Source: Gremmenia infestans (lineage: Eukaryota > Ascomycota > Leotiomycetes > Helotiales > Hamatocanthoscyphaceae). Taken from it: a stretch of 64,000 nt of DNA. The notes under the pieces were generated by a model. The model did not search any database, was not told where the DNA came from, and saw only the letters and a list, made by a program, of their open reading frames with translations. Of this stretch, positions 21,187-30,971 are shown piece after piece. The stretch spans positions 483,439 to 547,438 of the forward strand of contig JAFEVB010000019.1 in assembly GCA_032629725.1 (NCBI GenBank). Direction: 5' to 3'. Both the position numbers and the translations under genes were made by a program. Position 1 is the stretch's first letter. The number at the start of each line of letters is the position of its first letter.

Positions 21187-24100
21187 TCAACCCTGCCACT
21201 TCACTCGTCCACTTCTGAACAAATTTACCATGCCAATAGGCAACAGTCCAGCATCTACGATATTAAGACCTGCAAATTACGGTGTTAGTATTGCCTTATC
21301 AAGATGGATTAGGGAGCTCGATAGTGCTTTTAAATGTCCCAGAACTCATAAGACATTAAAAATTAAACCCGAACGCATCCGAACAAGAAACATAATTATT
21401 GGAGAATTTGCTTACCACCAAATCTCTCCGTCATATCAGGACCATAAAGTTGAGCAACCCATCGCATATAACCAGCATCCATATTTCCAAAGCTCTGGGA
21501 GGTGCTCAGAGTCGTCACATCATTCGGATTTACATCCAACAACTCCGGTCCTGGCTGCTCAAGTAGCTCTAGAAAGACATCAGCCAAATTGCCTTCATAG
21601 TCGCACTCGAACTCCTCTCGGAATCGAGTGAATTCTTCAAATGACATAAAAGTGTCTGCATCATCAGGGACAAAGTCTGGGTCGTTGGTGTCGTCATGAT
21701 CGATCATCCCTTTATCGAAGTCAATTTTCGCGCAGCGGTAGGCATCCACTTCTGCTTCTATGAATTCATCGATAGTGCTAGCTGGCTGTTCAAAGACTGC
21801 ATCGCGGACTTGGAGGAGCCCGATAAATGGGTTCTAGTAACCATATTAGCATAATAACATGGTGGGGTTTTTGGAGAGAACCGCGAAGCTTAAGAGCTGT
21901 CTCGGGAGCTTGCATATTGGCTCCTGAACCAGTCTCCAGTTCCTACAAAGGAGATCATTTTATTATAAGAACAAGCCTACCTGAAGTTCAAGCCCACCGA
22001 GGCCAGTGGGAAAGTAGAGATACCCATCAGGGATATTTGAAATTCCGAAGCGCTGCTCGAGGGTCTTCTTCAAGAAGTCAACCACATTGCTGTCAGAGAA
22101 TATCCGGGTCTGGATTCGATTCATAGCTGAAAGCATCATATCAACATGCTCTCGTCCGAAGCAGTTGGCAGGCTTCCCGAAATTGCTCTTGAAGAATGTC
22201 CCGGCATAGGTGTTCCAGGCCTGAATCCAAGAAAATACGCTTGTTTTCTTGTCATCCAGCTGGGTTCTCAGGTCGTCGATGTGCTTATCCACCATTTCTT
22301 GGTCGATGATAAAGCGTCCAGTACTTGAATCAAGCTTTAGAAAACCCCATCTAATGTCTCCAACAGGTAGTGATGGATCGGTAGGCTCCAGTCCTTCTCG
22401 CTCTCGTTGCACCCGCACAGTTCCTGTCTTAGCCTCATTCAATGATACGCCCATGATGTCTGAGAATGCTATATGTCAAGAGCTCAGAGTCAGCATTGCC
22501 TGATATGGCAGATTTTTGGGAGCGGGAGAAATATCCAATGGGAGTTAGGAAAATAGTTCAGTAGTGAGCTATACAATACCCCTGAGATATCGGAAGTAGG
22601 AGTTATAGAGAAGGTTACTTGCCTGTGATAGCTTCCCAAGCCTTAACAACAGTCTTGTGAGAAGATGACCAGACCCAAAAATCATCATGCATTCTATACA
22701 ATTGGGCTCCATCAGTTTGCTGGTTCACCGAATAGTCCAGGCAAAACAACACTGCCTCGCCACAGACTGCGGATAGCGCATGTGCACCCGGGACACCTCT
22801 CTTTCGAACTCGCGTCTCAGCTGACGAACCATCCTCGGCAAATTTGAGAGGTGCTTCCATGAACGTTTGAAAAAAGCCAAGCCATTTATTCGACAGTCCA
22901 TAGAATGAGAGCACTGCCCTAACAGTGGAATGGGGCAGCGAAGGACTCCAGTCATCAAATTCGGAGCGTGCGCATGTAAAATCTCCGTATAACCGGGTGC
23001 TGACTATAATCTCTGTCGAAACAAGGTGCAACAAAAACTGCTTGGTAGCCATCGATGATTGGGGTATGTCGTCTTCGAGTTCCATGTCATATTCGTCACT
23101 GATGCTCGAGGGAGAGGGTGCCACCTTTCGAGCTCTTTGCGCGCCAGGCTGCTGCATTGGAGCCATCATCTGCTTCCGTGGAGCTTTACCCCCGATTGAC
23201 TTTCTGGCTGTTTGTTTTGTGCGTCCTCGTCCTCCTCCTCCCGGACCCCTGATCACGACTTCTTCTTCACCATCCACCTCCTGGTTATTCGAATATTCTG
23301 ATTGAGGTAGTTGAGACATAAAGAAAATTGACTTGTAAAGTCCCTGGCGCTTGCTTTGGACGCTTGGCTTCATGGCCTGGGGTCCAAGAAAGTACTCTCT
23401 CCTCTTTTTGTCCAGTCTTGAAATTGGTTGGCGCAAGGAAGTCCACGCTCCATCATAATTGGAAAAGTTCATAAACGCTTGCCTAAAGAACACCGACCAC
23501 TTCACTCCAATGAATTGCAAGAAGATTGCTTGGAGAAGGTCCTCATCGATGTACATATGAAACGCACCGGTCACATGTCGACGTTGCTCAACAGGCACCT
23601 CAGTCTCCCAAGACCACGTGTGGAAGGTAGCGATGCGCATGTTCAATACATCAGCCACCTCTCTGGGCAGATGGTGGTGTCAGTACATGTTTTATTGGGG
23701 GTCTTGGGGGCAGATGGGCCAATTAAAATTCAACAATCGCAAATTGGATCTTTGAAACAAATATAAATTGGCTGATAAATTGGCCACCAACGTACCTAAG
23801 AATTACAGAGCTTGCGAGGAAATCTTTCAAAACGGCATTCTTCTCTTCGGAGAGAAGGTTCGAGTTCAGAAGACCCTGGATTGTCCAGCGAAGCACCGGC
23901 TCGTTGAATTGACCAGGAGAGGAAAGCTGACTCTCAAAGGCTTCGACTTCTTTTCGAAGAGCCTCGAGCGCTTTGGCAGCTTGCTTGTCCTTTCCATTTT
24001 CCCCAAACAGGTTGCGCAGATACTCGGAAATTGCCGCTTCGTCCGTTTGATGGGGCTCGAAGACAAGCTCCTCCCATTCTGCACGTGACGCATCTCTAGC

Positions 24101-24613
24101 TGCCATATTGACCTCCTCGGATCCTTCTATGGCATCATCGGACGAAGTATCGACAGCAGACTCCTGCTTCTCGGCAGAAAGCCACTCCGTCACGAGCTGG
24201 CCATATAGAGCCGCGTACTGGTACTTCAGGGACTGGACATCAAGTCGTTTCATGAGAGACTGCTCCCAATCTCCCAGAAGCTTTGGCGAAATGGACGGAT
24301 CGTATCTGGCCTGTTCGAGAAAGCGTTCGAAGTTCTTGAGCATGACCTCGAGACGAGGGTCATCGGTGCTTCCGCTGATGATACGCCCTGCTCCTCCACG
24401 TCTATCTCCTCTCTTGCGTTTTGCTGTCTTGACCGCGAAGCATTGTTTCAGACCCTCCACTAGGATAGCAAGCCTCTTCTTCTGGTTAGATTGAAGCTGG
24501 GCAGAGGTAAGAAGGGAGGACTTCTGATCTTCGAAGATGGTTCGTCTTCTTGACAGCTCTGATAGCTTGGTGGTGGTGATATCTTGCAAGGTTGAAGAGA
24601 AGACAGAAGACAT
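21187..24613 (-). CDS. rvt: rvt-type domesticated cellular reverse transcriptase
   Basis: Five exons, 23796-24613, 22623-23662, 21981-22468, 21416-21833 and 21187-21269, give an unbroken 948-aa frame. The N-terminus (MSSVFSSTLQDITTTKLSEL...) looks like a coiled coil, then comes a helical region. The reverse-transcriptase core contains SEFDDWSPSLPHSTV in the motif A area and the catalytic pair in LYRMHDDFWVWSS (Asp 599-600, motif C). LNEAKTGTVRV (motif D/E area) follows just after exon 3 begins. A long C-terminal thumb-like extension ends LNIVDAGLLPIGMVNLF. No endonuclease, RNase H, zinc knuckle or flanking repeats are present and the gene is spliced, which fits the rvt class of single-copy RT-related cellular genes described from Neurospora and other fungi rather than a transposon. 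Introns are long for this genome (133-154 nt) and intron 2 has a GC donor. Physiological role of the family is not established. Confidence 0.82.
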
Positions 24614-25356
24614 GGTGCTTGGTGTGTGGCGCTTGGTATCTGATGATTTGAGTATCACGTGTTGAGTAGACGGTACACCTCAGTTGAAGAAGGAAAAGGA
24701 TCTGAGAAAGGGGCAGAGCATGGGGGTATATATAGTAAGTGGGTGCAAGGATCTCGGCAATAGAAGAACTGAAAGCAGGGATTTTGTGTCATAGTGAGCG
24801 AACTGTGACTCAATGCTACGGCACAGCTACCACTTTATCCTCTGCCTAGGCAGAAGGGACAGAACTGGACTGGACTGGGTGCTGGAAGGTGGCAGGAAGC
24901 AGGTCCCGAAGTGGTAGTCGGCAATCCCTGATTTCCCGAATGTACTTCCGAAACGCCTAGTCCCGCGGCCATCTTGTCTAAATCATCCATTTGAGGCTCC
25001 ATGGAAGTAAGTGTGATGTCTCCGATGAGGTTCGATGGGTTGGTAGATGGACGTTAAGAAGAGAGAAGTCTCGTGGTTACCTTAGCTTGGTTGTTGGTTC
25101 ACGTGATTCTGGTGTCATTGGTCGAAAGTTGCGAGTCGAGTCGAGCCGTTCCGTTCTAGTGTAAACTTCCAAAAGCCTGCGAGACATTTCATTAGAACGA
25201 CTTGTTATTATCATTACTACTACAGTCAACAGATTCACATAACCAAATTTCAACCTTGTTGTTTATAGACTAAGGCTCTTTCCTGGTTTCCTGGTATTAT
25301 TGAATACGCCTTGATCCGAATCCTTCCCGTCCGCAATGTTTCTCTTCGCTCAACTT
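24614..25356. promoter_or_regulatory. Promoter region of rvt and 3' flank of the crotonase gene
   Basis: A TATA-like run (gtatatatag) lies at about 24727-24736, some 115 bp upstream of the rvt ATG. The remainder of the 740-bp spacer shows no gene. Confidence 0.4.
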
Positions 25357-26239
25357 TCATAGCTTGCTAGGCACCCATTGTGGTTTTTTCTTTGCGGCAA
25401 AAGCCTCCACCCCAATTTTCATGTTTTCCCCCTCATAAAGGTGGCGGTCAAACCTGTCGCTGATAATCTGCGCGCCACGCTCGACACTTGCCGTCTCCCA
25501 TGTCTCTCTCAATCCCGCCCTTGTCACAATCACCGCATCAGGGCTCAACATGGTAATCTTCTTTGCCATCTCGACACTCTCATCAATAACACTTTCTTGA
25601 GTCTTAGAAACCTTGTTTATGAGGTTGTGTTTCAGCGCTTCTTCCGCAGTGAGCCGACGGCCCGTCAACGCTATCTCGGACGCCACTTGCATCCCACAGT
25701 TCCTTACTACGCGTGGGAGACCACCAGCTGAAGCATATAGTCCAACTGTGGCTTCAGGCAAGCCAAACGAAGCCGTAGGAGATGCTACCACTAGATCACT
25801 ATTCATGGTCAATGGCAGTCACGTGGTCTCGTCGAGAAACCTACCAGTTTAAACAGATTTCAAAGCCACCACCAAGGGCGAAGCCATTTACTGCAGCGAT
25901 GACAGGCTTCTTACCAACCCTTTTACTGATCCCGGCGAAGCCAGTCGGTGGGTGACGGCGTGCGGACGTTGGAGGAGGGTCTTTCCTAAATATCGCCTGT
26001 TCGATGAGGTCTTGCCCTGCGCAGAAAGCTTTGCTTCCTGCGCCGGTGATGATTGCTACACGGAGTGAGGGCTCATTGTCGAACCATTGGATGATAGCAT
26101 CAGCTTCCCAGTGAGCGGCAGAGGGGATCGAGTTCATCTGCTGAGGTCGGTTGATGGTAATGAGGAGAATGGAGGGCGTAGGGTAGGAGAGGATGAATGA
26201 AGAGGACTTTGGGGCCTGGCTTTGGAGAGTAGGAGCCAT
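25357..26239 (-). CDS. Peroxisomal enoyl-CoA hydratase/isomerase (crotonase) family protein
   Basis: Exons 25845-26239 and 25357-25798 (46-nt intron, GTAGGT...AATAG) give 278 aa. Crotonase landmarks are the oxyanion-hole segments FCAGQDL and NGFALGGGFEICL, and the FGLPEATVGLYASAGGLPR stretch, where the Glu corresponds to a catalytic acid of classical hydratases. The protein ends in SKL, a canonical type-1 peroxisome targeting signal. It therefore most likely acts in peroxisomal fatty-acid or branched acyl-CoA breakdown. The precise reaction cannot be told from sequence alone. The exon border reconstructs CLNCDLVVASP, a conserved crotonase block, supporting the splice model. Confidence 0.9.
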
Positions 26240-26901
26240 TTTTGGGAATCAAGTTAATGTTAATGATTAAGAAGAATTTGGAACTTGGGACGACGTTACG
26301 AGGAGGACTTGACTAGCCGATTTGTATTAAACGAGACCCCGCATAACTTAATCCTGCCGAGGTCACAAACATCAGCACCAACTGTTTATACAATCATAAT
26401 GAATCCCCGGGCACTAACGGCATTAACGGCATTAACGGCATTCATTGTTCACTATCAACCTGCTTAAGGATACATCAAAGCACAATCGCATCGATTACTC
26501 CTATGCAATCAATGAACAGCAAAATTGTTTCTCTCTGTTCACGTGATCTCCCAATCAGGCAGTTAGCTCGGTTTGTTGCACGTCGCACAACCGGATCGCC
26601 TAAGGTGTCTGAGGCGGTTCAATAGGCGGTTCAAGAGGTGTGAGATTTAGCACGGTATTTCGCTCCAACACAAGACCGTGACATAGAAAAGTCGAGATTT
26701 TGGTCGGTTTTCAAGAATCCAAGTGTCTACTGATACCAAATTGAGGAAATAAAGCATGTTTAGAAATGTTCTATTTTCTCTACTGGTTCTGATGTCAGTA
26801 CGGCATGCCGCATTCACTAGACCTGTGATTGCACATCATCCATACAGCATTAAGAAATCGAGTGCGGAATTATAGATTTTGCTGATTCGTTGGATTTCAT
26901 T
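26240..26901. other. Intergenic spacer with a 9-bp triplet repeat
   Basis: Holds the crotonase promoter and the 3' flank of the PARG gene. Three tandem copies of ATTAACGGC-like 9-bp units occur at about 26420-26447. No gene supported. Confidence 0.45.
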
Positions 26902-27900
26902 TCACTCCTCAATGACATCCGCAAAGACTTCCCTGAACACTCTCAAATTCTCCCCCTCATCAAAAATCGCAAACACAATTTCCTCAAAACCTTCCACGCC
27001 CTTCCGTCTCCGACCCCCCAAAATAACCTTCTTTAAAATCCTCGCTACCTCTGCCGGCGGATTTCTATACGCCCCGCATCCCAACGCACCCAGCACTAAT
27101 TTTTTCACCCCCTTCTCCCTCGCAATCTGCAACATCAACCGCACCTTCATCGTCATATTCTCCCTATCCTTCTCAACTTCATACTCTCCCTCTCGACTAA
27201 TATCGGGGTCTCTCAACGCAGCACAAGAGATCACATCTACGAAGAACCAAGATGCTTTGGGAAGATCGCTGAGGAGCGACGATCGGAAGACGAGGATGTC
27301 GGGTGAGTAGATAGCTGCATCTTCGGGGATGCGGTAGAAGGACTCGGGCAGGGAGGCGTAGAGAGTCGATCGCATACACAGCGATTCCTCTTGGGCAAGG
27401 GCACCGTGAAGGACCCCTCCGCCTGGTCGTAGCGCCGAGGCCATGTTCAGGATGCCAATGCGGGACTTGGAGTGTGGCGGGAGGGTTGATAGGAGGGTTT
27501 GGGCGGCGTCAAAGGTGTCGCTTTTGATTACTCTGATTTTGGGGCGCATAGATAGGGGAAGCGGTGCAGATGGTTTGAATGCGCCGGCTTCACCAGCACC
27601 CGCTTGTGTATCTCCATTATCACTCGCATAATGAGGTATGGCGGCTGAGCTCGAGTCGTCGACTTTTGGTATATCCTTCGAGGTTGAAGCGGTCGTGGAG
27701 TTGAAAGTGACCGGTAGGTTTGTAGATTTTGAGGTCGATCCATCGGTTTGTAACGGTCGTTTGTCGTGGGTTGGTGAGTAGTGGATCAGCTCCGAATTGT
27801 TGACTGCAGCGCGGCCTTGATGATTAGAGTTCAATATCTTTGGGATGGTGTTGTTAATCGTCTCTTTGGCAAGCTTAGCTCGCGCGCTCTTAGTTAACAT
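26902..27900 (-). CDS. Bacterial-type poly(ADP-ribose) glycohydrolase (TIGR02452/DUF2263 family)
   Basis: The minus-strand frame from the ATG at 27900 gives 332 aa (MLTKSARAKLAKETINN...). It carries the signature of bacterial-type PARG macrodomains, GGGVLHGALAQEESL at about residues 158-172, that is GGG, seven residues, QEE, where the second Glu is the catalytic acid. Preceding ILNMASALRP and following LCMRSTLYASL match the family. Near the C-terminus LVLGALGCGAYRNPP is the macrodomain phosphate loop. It would trim poly(ADP-ribose) in nucleus or cytosol. A Ser/Thr-rich linker (about 40-110) separates a helical N-terminus from the macrodomain. The same frame is open for 45 codons upstream without ATG, so an upstream exon is possible. 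Single exon as drawn. Confidence 0.87.
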   Translation of the reverse strand: MLTKSARAKLAKETINNTIPKILNSNHQGRAAVNNSELIHYSPTHDKRPLQTDGSTSKSTNLPVTFNSTTASTSKDIPKVDDSSSAAIPHYASDNGDTQAGAGEAGAFKPSAPLPLSMRPKIRVIKSDTFDAAQTLLSTLPPHSKSRIGILNMASALRPGGGVLHGALAQEESLCMRSTLYASLPESFYRIPEDAAIYSPDILVFRSSLLSDLPKASWFFVDVISCAALRDPDISREGEYEVEKDRENMTMKVRLMLQIAREKGVKKLVLGALGCGAYRNPPAEVARILKKVILGGRRRKGVEGFEEIVFAIFDEGENLRVFREVFADVIEE

Positions 27901-28125
27901 TGTCGTTTGGCCTTGGACAAGAGCAAATTGCGAATTTTGGTCTTCTCGTGCTTCCGTGATTTGGTTTAAGAAGGCAGGTCTATTCAACTTTATTGTCCCG
28001 TCTTGTTCGCAGACTGAGGGCTGTGTTTTGGTGAGTCACATGCATAGTATCACGTGTTCGCAGTTGCCTAAGAGAAAAGCAGAAGGGGTATATTCTTTGC
28101 GTTTGAACGTTTTCCAAAGACTAAA

Positions 28126-29742
28126 TCAATCCCAATATCCGTGCCGACCAGAAATATCATCGTTTTTCAAACACCTGGGCTGATAATGATCTTCCGGACT
28201 TCCCCAAGGCCAAATAGCAAGAAAGCATACTTCTTCGTATTCACATTTACCACACTCGAGCCATGTGCTCCAATCTAAATAGCTTAGCAGCTTTTTCACT
28301 GGCGACTTTGGATTATCTGCACCGAACGAACCGCCGTCCTCCGGTTGAAGGATTGTGTCCCTTACTTCAAAGAGTGTGTTGCAAATTTCCCGCGAGACGC
28401 TCAAGACCGCTTCATAGATCAAGTGATCTTGAGTGGTTTTTGGATATATGGATTGCAAATAATGCGTAGCGCAGATCTGCTTTGCCGTTTGGACGTCGAT
28501 AGTGCTGTTGTAATCGATGAAGTTCGACAGAAGGAGGTTGATTTCTGATTGGATACCCCTTTGCGTGGCCTTCTGAGAGGCCATGAATTGCAACCGATCA
28601 GAGTACCGTGTAACAATCAAATCTACCACTCCTTGCCAATCAATGTTGTTGCGCTGGTGAGATTTATCTGCCGACATTACTTGGCGTAGATCTGATCTGA
28701 GGCGCGTGATCACTTTAGATTCACATGAGACCAGCCTGGGAAGTTCAGGCCTGAGTTCGTTCGGATTTGTAAGATTGAGTGGGTAGAAGAAGGCGGATAC
28801 CATTGAAGAACGATCAATGGTCAATCTACTAGCTGGGAGGCCTTGATATCTAGCTGCAATACCTCTCGAGTATTCAAGCTGAAGTATTTCATTGTATGCT
28901 TCTGGTTGATCGTATTTGGGTCTCTTTCTAGCCGACAGGAAATCCAGGCCATCGGTGAAGTTGCACAGTATCAGTTCGAATCCTCCTTCCATGCGGATAA
29001 AGCCTTCCAGCCCCCATTCAACACCAAGATCGCATAGATCTCTTGCGCGCTGGTAGTCGCCCCAAGGCGTAGTTGAGTTGGTGATATTGCGTAGTACAAC
29101 ATCTTGCGTATCCAAAGTACCCATGGATGTCTTACCTGCAGACATTCCATCGAGGTACAAGAGACGAGATAACTCTCGCTTCGTGCGATACTCGTGAAGG
29201 TAGCCTGGCATTTCTTTGTTCGGTGGGGGAACACGATGTGGTGACTTAGAAGTATCCTGATTTATGCCCACATCGTATGGTGGAACGAGTCTCCACTCAG
29301 AAACCTCTTCGTCTGGAGGTGTGGCGCGTTCTGGCTCGCCAGGCCGTCTTCCTCCCGGAGGTCTTCCGCCTGGGGGTCCTTCACCTGGAGGATGCACTCC
29401 CATTGATCTGGCAAACATCTCTGCGTGCTCGATTTCGAATGCAAGCCATTCCATTCCCTTTACGGGATCTTGTGCGCGCGCGCCATGATATAGAATCGTA
29501 TCTGCTGGAATACTGGCCGGGAAGTAACTCATCCCATTGTGTTTGAGGGAGGAGCCCCATTGCCTCAACGAGGAGTGAAGTGCATTGAAGATCTGGGGAC
29601 CATTCTCGCGTGCAATCTCTATACTCGGCCCATAGCTGTCAATAGACGGGAGGAGGGGAGCTTGCTCTGGCCGCACTTGCGCTTGGGCCGATAGTGATAA
29701 GCAAAGGAGCGAAGGAAGAATATGCCAGTGCGAGCGAGCCAT
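28126..29742 (-). CDS. Secreted protein of unknown function with LYHG motif, conserved in ascomycetes
   Basis: One intron-free frame of 538 aa starting MARSHWHILPSLLCLSLSAQ, a clear signal peptide cleaved near Ala-20. The N-terminal domain contains FNALHSSLRQWGSSLKHNG, ILYHGARA and GMEWLAFEIEHAEMFAR. A low-complexity Pro/Gly/Arg stretch (about 116-140) follows, then an all-helical region with several Cys (DLCDLGVEWG, CESKVITRLR, CATHYLQSIYP). It ends in a Cys-containing tail (WLECGKCEYEEVCFLAIWPWG). I recall similar uncharacterised proteins in other filamentous ascomycetes but cannot name a family. The LYHG segment faintly resembles the first motif of ADP-ribosyltransferases; this is only a hypothesis. 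Potential N-glycosylation sites (NITNST, NLTN) agree with secretion. It is tandem with the PARG gene on the same strand, about 230 bp apart. Confidence 0.75.
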   Translation of the reverse strand: MARSHWHILPSLLCLSLSAQAQVRPEQAPLLPSIDSYGPSIEIARENGPQIFNALHSSLRQWGSSLKHNGMSYFPASIPADTILYHGARAQDPVKGMEWLAFEIEHAEMFARSMGVHPPGEGPPGGRPPGGRRPGEPERATPPDEEVSEWRLVPPYDVGINQDTSKSPHRVPPPNKEMPGYLHEYRTKRELSRLLYLDGMSAGKTSMGTLDTQDVVLRNITNSTTPWGDYQRARDLCDLGVEWGLEGFIRMEGGFELILCNFTDGLDFLSARKRPKYDQPEAYNEILQLEYSRGIAARYQGLPASRLTIDRSSMVSAFFYPLNLTNPNELRPELPRLVSCESKVITRLRSDLRQVMSADKSHQRNNIDWQGVVDLIVTRYSDRLQFMASQKATQRGIQSEINLLLSNFIDYNSTIDVQTAKQICATHYLQSIYPKTTQDHLIYEAVLSVSREICNTLFEVRDTILQPEDGGSFGADNPKSPVKKLLSYLDWSTWLECGKCEYEEVCFLAIWPWGSPEDHYQPRCLKNDDISGRHGYWD

Positions 29743-30653
29743 ATCAATATGAATCGTGTTGGAGGGTCAAAAGCTGCAGTTGGAGCTCAGACTGGAGGTA
29801 TGAACTGAGCTTGAAAACAAAGTGCATTTTCAGTTAGTGATGTTGTGAAGTTGCAGCTGACGACGCCTGCAAACACGCGTCAAATTCAACTCCAATTAAG
29901 GCATAGCTGCACGGACCACCTGGGCACATAATAAGGTCTGATAGTACTACATCACGTGGACAAAGAGTATGTCTCTCGGTAAATATGTAGCTCAGGGGTA
30001 AAAGCGGGTTTTACGTATAGGACTGAATGCGATTCGCTACCATTTCGAGGTTCCCCATACGGCGTATTAATGTCTAGATTTCCCGTTGGGATATACCTCC
30101 GTAGTGTGGCCCGTACGGAAAGTCGCGTCCCTCATTGGGCTGCGGAGCATGGAACATATCATTTGCACATTAGCCAATCATTGTTGGGCGGGTTCGTATG
30201 GACATATACACTTTATTAGCCAATCGTTGTTAAGCGGGCTCGTATGGACCATATGCCAATACCCATGGCCATTCTCGATTGAGCAAAGGGATTGATCAGC
30301 TTCTACATATTTGGTGCAATAAACAGTTACATCTTAAAGCGCAGTTTCCAGAAATAGTTATTTGCTTTAGAGCATAGTAAGTATCCTTGGAGATGCAGCC
30401 GTTCACGAAACGAGGGTCCATTGCCCAGGGATAGAGGTCAACGTGATGGAATTCCTTAATAAATGGTCTCGACCTCCCCATTGCCATCCTTTATCTATCC
30501 CTTCTGATCCCGAAAACTCATATTCCACTACACTCGTTTGTCTTCCTGGTATCCTCAACTTTCCAAATTCAATATTTTAAAACTTCACGATTCACCTCTT
30601 AGCGGAACCCTAACATCACTACCTCCACTGTCTTCAGTAACATACAAAGTACG
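29743..30653. other. Intergenic region with an imperfect direct repeat
   Basis: Promoter of the secreted-protein gene on the left and leader of the candidate microprotein gene on the right. Two imperfect copies of a roughly 36-bp unit lie at about 30169-30204 and 30215-30250, both containing AGCCAATC and GTATGGAC. Each copy carries a CCAAT box, so they could be regulatory. No other gene seen. Confidence 0.45.
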
Positions 30654-30971
30654 ATGGATATTCTCGTGGTCTTAGGGGTGATAATGGCGGTCCTTGTTCT
30701 CATCGTAAGTGATTGAACGAGTGATGCATTTCTTTCAAATCTGGTAAAAGATGATTGTCTTTGCGATATTTCATTTCACAAGACATGTATTTCACCTCTA
30801 ACAAGCATTGTTTCCAAGCTGCCTAGTCGACGGATATGATAGACAAGTGCTTCGACTCAAAGGAAGTCTACTTCTCTAGGACAAGTAATTCTAATGTTAT
30901 TATAGGGAGCCGCAGCCCTTATCAACAAAAGCTCCGAAGGCAAGGGCGACAAGCCCACTGTGGCGGTTTGA
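30654..30971 (+). CDS. Candidate 38-aa single-pass membrane microprotein
   Basis: Exon 1 (30654-30704) encodes MDILVVLGVIMAVLVLI and exon 2 (30906-30971) encodes GAAALINKSSEGKGDKPTVA plus a final Val. The 201-nt intron has a perfect GTAAGT donor, a TTCTAATG branch region and a TTATAG acceptor, and the two exons join in phase 0. The product is one hydrophobic helix of about 22 residues followed by a short polar, lysine-rich tail, resembling small membrane proteins that regulate pumps or complexes. The 5' leader (30560-30653) is C/T-rich and lacks an upstream ATG close by, as expected for a leader. No family recognised. The main doubt is that so short a frame could be chance; the well-formed intron argues otherwise. 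Confidence 0.45.
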
